From contig JALEGJ010000047.1 in the NCBI GenBank assembly GCA_022763115.1, positions 81,979 through 145,978 of the forward strand: a DNA stretch of 64,000 bases. The letters run 5' to 3'. Position numbers and translations under genes: made by a program. The notes under the pieces were generated by a model. It ran no database searches. It worked only from the letters and a program-made list of their open reading frames with translations, and was not told the DNA's origin. Shown here piece by piece: positions 40,109-50,944 of this stretch (its first letter is position 1; each line of letters opens with the position of its first letter). Source of the DNA: Aquisalinus sp. Its GTDB lineage: Bacteria > Pseudomonadota > Alphaproteobacteria > Caulobacterales > Parvularculaceae.

Positions 40109-42697
40109 ATGCGCATTTTACGCCTTGAGCAGCTTTCGCTGTCTTCTAACCATGCCTGGATGCTGGGCATTCTGGGATCATTCTCACTTCTTCTCGTGAC
40201 AACTGCGCCAGCTCTGGCGCAGGACGATGATGAGGAAGAGGATGATACTGAAACGATTGAGGAGTTTACGGAAGATTTCGACCGGATTGACGGTATTTTT
40301 CCGCTTTATCAGGACCCGGAAGACGGGGCCTTGTATATGGAAATTTCTGATGATCAGTTGGGTCAGGAGTTCATCGTCTATTCCCATACAGAGAATGGTG
40401 TTCTTTCGGCTGGCACCTTCAAGGGCGCCTATCGCGATCAACGCATCATCAGTTTTGAGAAGCACTACAATTCGATTGAAGTTGTAGAGCGGAACACGTC
40501 TTTCTATTTCGACCCTGAAAATGAATTGTCGCGGGCTGCAGATGCAAACATCTCGGACGCGATCCTGTCGGTCGTGGATGTTGATGCTGAAAATGAAGCG
40601 ACAGAAGGCGACGATGGCACAGAGGCTCGTTATCTGGTCAAGGCTGACGGTCTCTTCCTTTCTGAAGACCTGCATCAGGTAAAGCCTTCTCCAAACCCTG
40701 AAGCGCCGCCATTCAATTTCTCTTTGGGCAGCCTGGCCAGCGACAGGACAAAGTATGACGACATTCGCAACTATCCTGAAAATATGGATGTGGTTGTGGA
40801 CTACGTATACACAAATCCGGCGCCAATAGCCTTTGGCAGCGAGGCCGTCACAGATGCGCGCTCTGTTACAATCAAGGTGCAGCATTCAATTCTGGCAATG
40901 CCCGAAGAAGGCTTTGTGCCAAGATTTGATGATTATCGCGTCGGCTATTTCCTGGATCGTGTGACGGACCTGACAGATCCTTCGTCGACGCCTTATCGCG
41001 ACCTGATCAATCGCTGGCGTCTTGAAAAGCAGGATCCTGAAGCAGAGATTTCTGATCCGGTGAAGCCGATTACGTGGTGGATCGAGAATACGACGCCTGA
41101 GGAGTATCGTGATACGATCCGTGATGCGACTCTGGCCTGGAACGAGTCTTTTGAAAAAGCCGGTTTCTCGAATGCGATTGAGGTCAAGGTTCAGCCGGAT
41201 GATGCGGACTGGGACGCTGGCGACATTCGCTATAATGTCCTGCGCTGGACATCTTCCCCCATACCTCCTTTTGGCGGCTATGGACCGAGCTTCACCAATC
41301 CGCGTACAGGCGAAATTCTGGCGGCAGACATCATGCTGGAGTACGTGTTCCTGACAAATCGCATGTTCTTTACAGATTTGTTTGAAACAACTGCTTCTGC
41401 CTCCATGTTCCCATCTCATAGCCATGACCATGAGAACTGTGAGTTCGGTCACATGCTGCAGCAAAACCTCATGTTTGCCAGCATGGCGGCCATGCGCGGT
41501 GGTTTGACCGCGACGGAGCAGAGCGAACTGGTCGATCAGGGTATTTACTATCTGATCCTGCATGAGGTCGGTCATACGCTGGGCCTCAATCATAATATGA
41601 AGGCCAGCATCATGTACGGACCAAAGGAAGTGCACGATGCGTCCATCACGAATGGCATCGTTGCGGGCTCTGTCATGGACTACCCGTCACTTAATGTAGC
41701 GCCGCTCGGCATGGAGCAGGGTGACTATACGAACACCCGCCCGGGTCCTTATGATGACTGGGCTATCATCTTCGGCTATTCACCTGAGATGGATGACCCT
41801 GCTACACGCAAGGCGCATCTTGAAAGGTCTCTTGAGCCGGGCCTTGCGTTTGGTAACGATGCTGATGATATGCGGGCATCCGGCGGTTGGGGTATCGACC
41901 CTCGCGTCATGATCGGTGACATGTCGGATGACATGATCGTCTATGGTCGTGATCGTGCGGAACTGACCCGTGACCTGATGGGGCGTCTTCTCGACAAGTT
42001 TGATGAAGAAGGCAGCAGCTATCAGGATGTCGTTTCCGGCTATCTAGTGTTGACCGGGCAGCAGTCTGCCATGGCGCGTTCTGTGTCCCGTCTGATTGGC
42101 GGCATTTATGTGGAGCGGGCAGCACGAGGTCAGGAAGGTGCCACGCAAGCCTTTACACCTGTGCCGCGTTCACGTCAGGAGGCGGCTATGGCTTATCTGG
42201 CGGACGAAGTGTTTGCGCCAGAGGCTTTCGCTGTGCCGGAAGATCTCGCTGCCATGTTGCAAAGCCAGCGTCGCGGTTTTGACTTTTTCGGAGTTACAGA
42301 AGATCCGAAAATTCACGAGCGGGCATTGGGTATCCAGCGGGATATTCTAACGCATTTGACCAGTGCGTCTGTGCTTGACCGGATGACGAACTACCAGATC
42401 TATGGTGGCGAGTATTCTGCGGCTGAAATGCTTCTCGACCTGAATGAGGCGATTTTCGGGGGCGATCTGACGGGCAATCCGAATACTTTCCGTCAGAACC
42501 TGCAGGTGCTTTACACCGGGCAACTTCTGGCGGTGCTCGAGGCTGGCGAGCACAGCAATGTCTCTCGTTCGGCTGCATTGGGTGCGATCATGGACATTAA
42601 CAGTCGCCTCGGCCTGATTGCCTTCGGGCAAAGCGCTGATGCCAAAGCACACCGCGCGCATATCCGGGCATTGGTAAACAGCGTTCTGGAGGACTAA
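40109..42697 (+). CDS. Zinc-dependent metalloprotease, DUF5117/DUF4953-type
   Basis: ILHEVGHTLGLNHNMKAS (extended zinc site), KGAYRDQRIISFEKHYNSIEVVERNTSFYFDPEN and GSVMDYPSLNVAP. Confidence 0.83.
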   Translation: MRILRLEQLSLSSNHAWMLGILGSFSLLLVTTAPALAQDDDEEEDDTETIEEFTEDFDRIDGIFPLYQDPEDGALYMEISDDQLGQEFIVYSHTENGVLSAGTFKGAYRDQRIISFEKHYNSIEVVERNTSFYFDPENELSRAADANISDAILSVVDVDAENEATEGDDGTEARYLVKADGLFLSEDLHQVKPSPNPEAPPFNFSLGSLASDRTKYDDIRNYPENMDVVVDYVYTNPAPIAFGSEAVTDARSVTIKVQHSILAMPEEGFVPRFDDYRVGYFLDRVTDLTDPSSTPYRDLINRWRLEKQDPEAEISDPVKPITWWIENTTPEEYRDTIRDATLAWNESFEKAGFSNAIEVKVQPDDADWDAGDIRYNVLRWTSSPIPPFGGYGPSFTNPRTGEILAADIMLEYVFLTNRMFFTDLFETTASASMFPSHSHDHENCEFGHMLQQNLMFASMAAMRGGLTATEQSELVDQGIYYLILHEVGHTLGLNHNMKASIMYGPKEVHDASITNGIVAGSVMDYPSLNVAPLGMEQGDYTNTRPGPYDDWAIIFGYSPEMDDPATRKAHLERSLEPGLAFGNDADDMRASGGWGIDPRVMIGDMSDDMIVYGRDRAELTRDLMGRLLDKFDEEGSSYQDVVSGYLVLTGQQSAMARSVSRLIGGIYVERAARGQEGATQAFTPVPRSRQEAAMAYLADEVFAPEAFAVPEDLAAMLQSQRRGFDFFGVTEDPKIHERALGIQRDILTHLTSASVLDRMTNYQIYGGEYSAAEMLLDLNEAIFGGDLTGNPNTFRQNLQVLYTGQLLAVLEAGEHSNVSRSAALGAIMDINSRLGLIAFGQSADAKAHRAHIRALVNSVLED

Positions 42698-42745
42698 CAG
42701 GTAAGCCTGCCTTGTTGCAGCAGGGCAGGGTTCATTTCGCATTGA

Positions 42746-42774
42746 CGGCGTCATAATTTGTCATTATGACGCCG
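42746..42774. terminator. Perfect 12 bp stem hairpin, terminator or leader structure before rplU
   Basis: CGGCGTCATAAT-ttgtc-ATTATGACGCCG followed by cttctttt. Confidence 0.55.
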
Positions 42775-42858
42775 CTTCTTTTCAAAACCTGAGCAAAAGA
42801 CCCGGGAATAAAAAGGATCCGTTGAGGCGAACCAGCCTCGTAGAAAAGGAAGTCGAAT

Positions 42859-43497
42859 ATGTATGCAGTCGTGAAGACTGGCGGCAAGCAATATAAAGTT
42901 GCCGCTAATGATGTTATCAAAGTTGAAAAGCTGACAGGCGAGCCAGGCGACGTTGTCACACTTGAAGACGTTCTGATGGTTTCTGGGGACAGCGGTGTGA
43001 CCGTTGGCAGCCCGCGCGTGGATGGTGCTTCTGTTGCAGCAGAGATACTTGAGCAGGCACGTGCCAAGAAGATTGTTGTTTTCAAGAAACGCCGTCGCCA
43101 GACATATCGTCGCAAGGCCGGGCATCGCCAGCACCTGACCGTGCTGCGCGTCACTGACATTCTGACAGGCGGTGCCAAACCTGCTGCCAAGAAGAAAGCT
43201 GCGCCGAAAAAGGAGGCAGCCCCGGCTCCGGAAAAATCCGAGATCAAGGATGATGTCTCGTTGATCGGCGGCGTCGGGCCCAAGCTGAAAGAGAAGCTCG
43301 AAGGCTATGGTGTCACATCTCTCAAGCAGATTGCCGAGATGGATGCTGCCGCCATCACCAAGATGGATGAAGAGCTGGAATTGCGTGGTCGCGCCGAGCG
43401 CGAGGAATGGGTTGAGCAGGCCAAGGAATTGCTGGCTGGCAAACCGCCACGGGCAAAAGTAGATCAGGCCGCTGCGGCGAAATCTGAAGAGGAGTAA
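42859..43497 (+). CDS. rplU: 50S ribosomal protein L21 with a C-terminal helix-hairpin-helix-like extension
   Basis: [25 protein letters not shown]...[26 protein letters not shown] is L21. A KP-rich linker then [39 protein letters not shown] follows. Confidence 0.95.
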   Translation: MYAVVKTGGKQYKVAANDVIKVEKLTGEPGDVVTLEDVLMVSGDSGVTVGSPRVDGASVAAEILEQARAKKIVVFKKRRRQTYRRKAGHRQHLTVLRVTDILTGGAKPAAKKKAAPKKEAAPAPEKSEIKDDVSLIGGVGPKLKEKLEGYGVTSLKQIAEMDAAAITKMDEELELRGRAEREEWVEQAKELLAGKPPRAKVDQAAAAKSEEE

Positions 43498-43502
43498 AGG
43501 CA

Positions 43503-43766
43503 ATGGCACACAAGAAAGCAGGCGGCTCGTCCCGTAACGGTCGCGATTCAGAAGGTCGGCGCCTGGGCGTCAAGAAATATGGTGGTGAGCTGGTTATCCC
43601 GGGCAACATTATCATTCGCCAGCGTGGCACGAAGTTCCATCCGGGTGATAATGTCGGGATGGGCAAGGACCACACGATCTTTTCCAAGGTTACCGGCAAT
43701 GTCTCATTCCGTCGCACACGCGATGACAAAAGCATTGTCAGCGTAGACCCGATTGAGGCGGAATAA
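43503..43766 (+). CDS. rpmA: 50S ribosomal protein L27
   Basis: [29 protein letters not shown]. Confidence 0.98.
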   Translation: MAHKKAGGSSRNGRDSEGRRLGVKKYGGELVIPGNIIIRQRGTKFHPGDNVGMGKDHTIFSKVTGNVSFRRTRDDKSIVSVDPIEAE

Positions 43767-43793
43767 CCTCCGTACACTTCCTTAGAGGTATTC

Positions 43794-43819
43794 AAGGAGG
43801 GCTGCGGCCCTCCTTTTTT
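43794..43819 (+). terminator. Rho-independent terminator after rplU-rpmA
   Basis: AAGGAGGGC-tgcg-GCCCTCCTT followed by a T run. Confidence 0.92.
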
Positions 43820-43839
43820 GTGTCAGATATGAGCCGGCA

Positions 43840-45428
<1,589 letters not shown>

Positions 45429-45504
45429 GCAAGGTGTAATGCCTCGTATCATTATTCATCTTTCGCCAAGCTCGGGATGAAGCGCCTTAGAGGCAGCGTT
45501 TAGC

Positions 45505-46479
45505 TTACACAGTCTCCGGTGAGAACTGACCATACTTCCGGAAACGTACCAGATAGACCGGCAGGATGGATTCTAGCGTCTGTGGCGTAATGCCCAGATC
45601 TTCGATGGTCCCAATTTTATCCTCGCCGGAGATGCCAACGATATTGTCAGATTTCAGCAACTCAACCTGATCGGCCGTAAGCGGCGGTGATACGAATGGC
45701 AACTTACCGATAAGCCCGCCAACATTGCCCATACCGGTGGCGACGGGGAAGGGCACAGGCACCAGCAGACGGCGACGGCCAATCACTTTCAGCATATACT
45801 GCATCAGTTCCTTGAAGCTGTAGACGCCGGGACCGCCAAGCTCATAAGTGCGGCCGTCTGTTTTATTATCTCCGAGCGCGGCGCACACGCTATCTGCCAC
45901 ATCATCAACATAAACAGGCTGGAAGCGGGTCTTGCCACCACCAATCAGCGGCAGCGCCGGAGAAAGTCGGGCCATGTCTGCGAAACGGTTGAAGAAATCA
46001 TCACGCGGCCCGAAAATGATGGACGGGCGCAGGATCGTGGCGGAGGGAAGATGCTCGCGCATGGCGGCCTCGCCCTCTGCCTTGGTCCGGGCGTATTCGC
46101 TGTTGCTTGAGGCCAAGGCCCCGATGGCTGATACATGAACAACGTTGGTGATCCCTTGCGCGGCAGCAAGAGAGGCGATCGTGCGTGCGCCCTCTGCCTG
46201 TATGGCCGGAAAGTCCTGCTTGCCATCTTCGGCAAGGATTCCAACCAGATTGACGACAGCGTCCGCGCCTTGAAGCGCATCGGCAACGGATGATGCCGTG
46301 CGCACATTCGCCTGAAACAGCTGCACCTGGCCAACCGCGCCCATGGGCCGCAGGAATTGTGCCAGATGCGGGCGGCGTACAGCAGCGCGGACGCGCCAGC
46401 CACGACTTGCCAGTTCGCGCACGACATTACGGCCAACAAAGCCGGAACCGCCAAAAACAACTGCCAGTTTACCCGTCAC
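45505..46479 (-). CDS. Complex I NDUFA9-subunit-like NAD(P)-binding protein
   Basis: LAVVFGGSGFVGRNVVRELASRGWRVRAAVRRPHLAQFLRPMGAVGQVQLFQANVR is typical of this SDR-type family. Confidence 0.87.
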   Translation of the reverse strand: MTGKLAVVFGGSGFVGRNVVRELASRGWRVRAAVRRPHLAQFLRPMGAVGQVQLFQANVRTASSVADALQGADAVVNLVGILAEDGKQDFPAIQAEGARTIASLAAAQGITNVVHVSAIGALASSNSEYARTKAEGEAAMREHLPSATILRPSIIFGPRDDFFNRFADMARLSPALPLIGGGKTRFQPVYVDDVADSVCAALGDNKTDGRTYELGGPGVYSFKELMQYMLKVIGRRRLLVPVPFPVATGMGNVGGLIGKLPFVSPPLTADQVELLKSDNIVGISGEDKIGTIEDLGITPQTLESILPVYLVRFRKYGQFSPETV

Positions 46480-46746
46480 ATTGCATCTCCCTGAAAAACA
46501 CTATCGCCCTAGCTGAATTACCGGCCGGATTCAATCCGCTTGCTGCCCTGCGGCGTACAAATAGGCATGAGACTTGCAGGGCTTCCAGCAGATCTACATG
46601 ACAGACTCCAGGCTTCTTGCACGGCCATCCGGTCATTTCCAAAACCCTTCACTGCGTTGCCAGTGGAGGGTTTTCTTCTTCTGGGGCGTGTTTCCCGTTT
46701 GACAACCTCGCTGGCGCCGCCTAGATACGCGATCTTTCCGAAGCCT

Positions 46747-46833
46747 GCCCAGGTGGCGGAATTGGTAGACGCGCTAGCTTCAGGTGCTAGTGCCCGTATG
46801 GGCGTGGAAGTTCGAGTCTTCTCCTGGGCACCA
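46747..46833 (+). tRNA. tRNA-Leu (CAG anticodon)
   Basis: Acceptor GCCCAGG/CCTGGGC, anticodon loop TTCAGGT at 46779..46785, T-arm region with GTTCGAGTC, encoded ACCA. The variable arm fits a class II tRNA. Confidence 0.95.
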
Positions 46834-47068
46834 TCCGCTTTCGCTGATTTTGGCAAAGCCAAAATCTAGCTTCAGCGTGACAAGCTGAAGCGTTCGAAAC
46901 GGATGCAACGCCGTAACGAAGTGAAGGCGGGCGGTTTAACTTTTGTCTCTCTGGGGGCACTATCCGCTTACAAAAAATTTGTCCAGCGGACTGACTTTAG
47001 GAAATTGCTGCCCCGGCAGGGGCTATGGATCAATATCAAGATTGCTTTTCAATCTTTGGGACTGATTT

Positions 47069-47539
47069 TCACTCAGCGACTTTTCTGTAGATTTCTGTGC
47101 GGACTTCTTCTTCCGGTTTTGTTGTCGGGTCGTCCACATAAACTTCCCAGACGGGCATGGCGGCGGGAATGGCGTTGGCTTCCATATGTTGCCACAGGGC
47201 CTGATGGCTCTGGTTCATGGTGGCGTAAGAGCCGGTGTGTGTGGTTGTCATTGCGTCCCCGGCGGGCATTGTTGCGGCCTTGATATTTCCTGTGGCGCGT
47301 GCCGCATCTTCCGCGCAGACAAAGATTGCGGTACGGAAGGTCATTTTATCGCCTGCGGGCATATCCATATAGATCGCAGCAGGCATGGAAAGTCGCTCGA
47401 TACCGCTCTGCTCCGTAAACATGAATACTTCCCCGAAGCCTGAGCCCATCGCTTCAGCAATCTCGGCACCATCATAAGATGCTTGCCGCTCGACATAGAT
47501 ATAATGCTGTTCTGGCAGGGTGGTGCGCTGAATTGACAT
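47069..47539 (-). CDS. GyrI-like small-molecule-binding domain protein
   Basis: HTGSYATMNQSHQALWQHMEANAIPAAMPVWEVYVDDPTTKPEEEVRTEIYRKV. Confidence 0.75.
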   Translation of the reverse strand: MSIQRTTLPEQHYIYVERQASYDGAEIAEAMGSGFGEVFMFTEQSGIERLSMPAAIYMDMPAGDKMTFRTAIFVCAEDAARATGNIKAATMPAGDAMTTTHTGSYATMNQSHQALWQHMEANAIPAAMPVWEVYVDDPTTKPEEEVRTEIYRKVAE

Positions 47540-47642
47540 GAAGTTCCTCCTTATTGTTACGGAGAAGGATGCCACAAAAGGCAGCGAAATGCACGTCGCC
47601 AAGTTCTGCGCATTGCCAAGCTGAGATTAATGGGCCCTGACC

Positions 47643-48980
47643 CTAGCTGTTCTCGCGCAGTATTTCACCGGCAAGATAGAGCGAGCCACAGATGAGAAGC
47701 CTTGGGGCGCCCTCATTAGAGCGGAAAGAGGTTTCCAGTGCGGCACTGACCGCTTGTGAAACGGAGGCGGCGGTGCTGGCGGGCAGTCCGGCTTTTTGCG
47801 CTTTTGCGGCCAGCAGATCCGCATCTGTTGCAGCAGCATGGTCCGCCTGGACAGTCAGTACGGTAGAGACCAAGTCTGCGAAGCAAGTGAAATACCCCTC
47901 TGCGTCCTTATTGTTCTGCATACCGCAGATCATGATAAGGGGACGGGGTTGGCGCTCTTCAAGGTCTGCCATGCCACGCGCCAGCGCACGCGCTGCGTGG
48001 GGGTTGTGTCCCCCGTCCAGCCAGATTTCGACATCCTCATGGGCTCGCTCGCGCGCAAGCTCAACCAGAGGTCCAGCGGTGAGGCGTTGCAGGCGCGCTG
48101 GCCAGAAAACGTTCTCAAGGCCTTCGGAAATTTTCTCGTCCTCTGGTGCAAGGCCTGCAACTTTCAGAGTTGCTATGGCGAGTCCGGCGTTTTCAATCTG
48201 GTGCGCACCGAATAATCTGGGTAGGGACAGATCAGACAAACTGGTTTCGTCCTGAAAAATGAACCGCCCCTGCTCTACAAAAGCGTGCCATTCCTCACTG
48301 GCACTGTGTGTGTCCGCGCCAAGCAGCAGGGCACGATTGATGATTGCCTCATGAGCCTCGTTGCGCTGTGGGCCGATTATGACAGGTCGGTCCTTTTTGA
48401 TAATGCCTGCTTTCTCCCCGGCAATGTCGGCGAGTGTATCCCCGAGATATTCCTGATGGTCATAGCCAACAGGCGTGATGACGGTAGCAAGTGGTTCCTC
48501 GATTACGTTTGTTGCATCCAGACGCCCACCAAGCCCCACCTCGAGTAACAATACATCGCCTGATGTCTCGGCAAAGGCCAGAAATGCAGCACACGTCACG
48601 GCTTCAAAGTAGGTAAGTTCCAGATCGCCGGCCGCTGCTTCGCACTTGCCAAGTACGCGCGCGAGTTCCGTATCGCTGATCTCGTCGCCAGCAAGCACGA
48701 TGCGTTCGTTGAAACGGACAAGGTCAGGGGAGGTATAGACATGCACTTTCAACCCGGCAGCAGTCAGTATCGCCCGCATGAAAGCGATTGTCGAGCCTTT
48801 GCCATTCGTGCCGGCCACATGAAAGACCGGTGGCAGGCGCAAGTGCGGATTGCCCAATCGTTCCAGTGCTTTCAGTATACGTGTCAGCCCGAGATCTATC
48901 TTGCGGGGGCGTGTTTCTGCAAGGCGTGCCAGCAGGGCGCGCACATCAGCTGCCGCCACATCACGCAAATCAGGGCTCAT
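47643..48980 (-). CDS. folC: Bifunctional folylpolyglutamate synthase/dihydrofolate synthase
   Basis: FHVAGTNGKGSTIAFMRAILTAAGLKVHVYTSPDLVRFNERI; LLLEVGLGGRLDATNVIE. Confidence 0.95.
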   Translation of the reverse strand: MSPDLRDVAAADVRALLARLAETRPRKIDLGLTRILKALERLGNPHLRLPPVFHVAGTNGKGSTIAFMRAILTAAGLKVHVYTSPDLVRFNERIVLAGDEISDTELARVLGKCEAAAGDLELTYFEAVTCAAFLAFAETSGDVLLLEVGLGGRLDATNVIEEPLATVITPVGYDHQEYLGDTLADIAGEKAGIIKKDRPVIIGPQRNEAHEAIINRALLLGADTHSASEEWHAFVEQGRFIFQDETSLSDLSLPRLFGAHQIENAGLAIATLKVAGLAPEDEKISEGLENVFWPARLQRLTAGPLVELARERAHEDVEIWLDGGHNPHAARALARGMADLEERQPRPLIMICGMQNNKDAEGYFTCFADLVSTVLTVQADHAAATDADLLAAKAQKAGLPASTAASVSQAVSAALETSFRSNEGAPRLLICGSLYLAGEILRENS

Positions 48981-48983
48981 GAA

Positions 48984-49955
48984 TTATTCCGCTGCCTTGT
49001 CGAGCGCGTCCTTGTTGCTTGCCTCTTCAGCATCATCAGGCTTTGGTGTCGTCATGACAGGCAGGGGGGTCACATTATCCGGTGTTTCAGCAGCTTTAAC
49101 GCCATGGCGCATGAATACACGCAGCAGGCCGGACAACGTTTTCTTCATCTCGGGGCGCGGCACGACCATATCGACCATGCCCTTTTCGTTGAGATACTCA
49201 GCGCGCTGAAAACCTTCCGGCAGTTTCTCGCGGATCGTCTGTTCAATCACGCGGGGCCCCGCAAACCCGATAAGGGCGCCAGGCTCTGCCAGATGCACAT
49301 CCCCGAGCATGGCATAAGATGCGGTGACGCCGCCAGTTGTCGGGTGGGTCAGCACGACGATGTAAGGCAGCCCGGCTTCCTTCACCATTTGTACGGCAAT
49401 GGTTGTGCGCGGCATCTGCATCAGAGAGAGGATGCCTTCCTGCATTCGGGCCCCGCCCGAAGCTGTGAAGATGACCAATGGCGCCTTACGAGAAACAGCC
49501 TCTTGTGCCGCTTTGAGAATACCTTCGCCGAGCCCCATGCCCATTGAGCCGCCCATGAAAGCAAAGTTTTGCACGGCAATAATTGTGTTCACGCCATCAA
49601 CTTTGCCGGCACCAATAGTGAGAGCGTCTTTCTCGCCCGTTTTACGGCGATATTCTTTCAGGCGGTCAGTATATTTTTTTTCGTCGCGAAATTTCAGTGG
49701 GTCAGCGACCACATCCGGTAGCTCGATCTTATCCCACATGCCGTCGTCAAAAAGCGCTTCAAAGCGCTCGGCGGCACCGATGGCCATATGGTGATTGCAT
49801 GCTGGGCAGACATGCTGGCTTGCTTCCAGATCCTTGTGAAAAACCATCTCGCCGCAGTTCGGGCACTTGGTCCACAGCTTGTTATCATTGCCGTCGTCGA
49901 GCTGGCGTAGCATCTTCTTGATCCCCGGCGGTGTGATATTCGACAGCCAGTTCAT
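48984..49955 (-). CDS. accD: Acetyl-CoA carboxylase carboxyltransferase subunit beta
   Basis: C4 zinc motif [26 protein letters not shown] and [16 protein letters not shown]. Confidence 0.97.
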   Translation of the reverse strand: MNWLSNITPPGIKKMLRQLDDGNDNKLWTKCPNCGEMVFHKDLEASQHVCPACNHHMAIGAAERFEALFDDGMWDKIELPDVVADPLKFRDEKKYTDRLKEYRRKTGEKDALTIGAGKVDGVNTIIAVQNFAFMGGSMGMGLGEGILKAAQEAVSRKAPLVIFTASGGARMQEGILSLMQMPRTTIAVQMVKEAGLPYIVVLTHPTTGGVTASYAMLGDVHLAEPGALIGFAGPRVIEQTIREKLPEGFQRAEYLNEKGMVDMVVPRPEMKKTLSGLLRVFMRHGVKAAETPDNVTPLPVMTTPKPDDAEEASNKDALDKAAE

Positions 49956-50025
49956 AGCAGAAGCTCCTTTATATCCTGTTAGTGGCAGCCAAACGACAGG
50001 GGGCTGTCGCGCCGCATATATCCGT

Positions 50026-50850
50026 TCAATCTCTCGCTGTATGCACGGCCTGCGCCAGAAGGCGCGTCTTTTCCCGGACAGCTAATGTTACTTTATCGCG
50101 GTTTTCCGGGTTATTATCCAGTGTTTTCGCTAATTCTTCGATAAGTGCAGAACCAACAACCACGGCATCTGCGGTTTGCGCAACTTCGCGCGCTTTTTCC
50201 GGTGTTTTCACGCCAAATCCCACTGCAACAGGCAGATTGGAGGCGGCCCGCAGCCGGGTTACAGCATCTGCAACGCTGGTTGCAGCGCCACTGGCACCAC
50301 CTGTGATGCCGGCAACAGAGACATAATAGACGAAACCTGACGTATTTTTAATCACCTGGGGCAGGCGCTCATCATCCGTGGTGGGGGTCGCGAGGCGGAT
50401 GAAATCTATACCTTTCTGGCGCGCTGGCAGGCAAAGTTCGCTGTCTTCTTCCGGGGGCAGATCCACAATAATTAACCCGTCCACGCCCGCTTTTACAGCT
50501 TCGGCGAGAAATGTTTCAACGCCCATCGCGTAAATGGGGTTGTAATAGCCCATGAGGATAATCGGGGTATCCTGATCGCCCTTCCTGAACTCTGTCACCA
50601 TCTCCAGGGTGCGGCTCAGTGTTTGCCCGGAAGCAAGGGCCCGCTGGCCCGCCACCTGAATGGTTGCACCGTCCGCCATTGGATCAGTAAAGCAAACGCC
50701 AAGTTCAATCAGATCTGCCCCCGCTGAAGGCAGTTCCTTCAACAGTTTCAGGGAAGAATCATAATCCGGATCACCCGCCATCAGGAAAGGAATGAAGGCG
50801 GCACGGTTCTCGGTTTTCAACTGGGCGAAACGGGTGGCGATACGACTCAT
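50026..50850 (-). CDS. trpA: Tryptophan synthase alpha subunit
   Basis: [48 protein letters not shown]. Confidence 0.96.
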   Translation of the reverse strand: MSRIATRFAQLKTENRAAFIPFLMAGDPDYDSSLKLLKELPSAGADLIELGVCFTDPMADGATIQVAGQRALASGQTLSRTLEMVTEFRKGDQDTPIILMGYYNPIYAMGVETFLAEAVKAGVDGLIIVDLPPEEDSELCLPARQKGIDFIRLATPTTDDERLPQVIKNTSGFVYYVSVAGITGGASGAATSVADAVTRLRAASNLPVAVGFGVKTPEKAREVAQTADAVVVGSALIEELAKTLDNNPENRDKVTLAVREKTRLLAQAVHTARD

Positions 50851-50944
50851 TCAGCGGTGATAGGCGAGCAGGGAGGGTAGTGCAATGGGGCTGCGAAGGA
50901 CCCTGAAAGTTTACAGCTTTCAAGGTCGCGCGATTATCTTGTCG

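Noticed and set aside
46540-46869. 109 aa + strand ORF and 114 aa minus-strand ORF across the tRNA-Leu gene
   Set aside because: They read through the tRNA sequence (QVAELVDALASGASARMGVEVRVFSWAP is translated tRNA); not real proteins.
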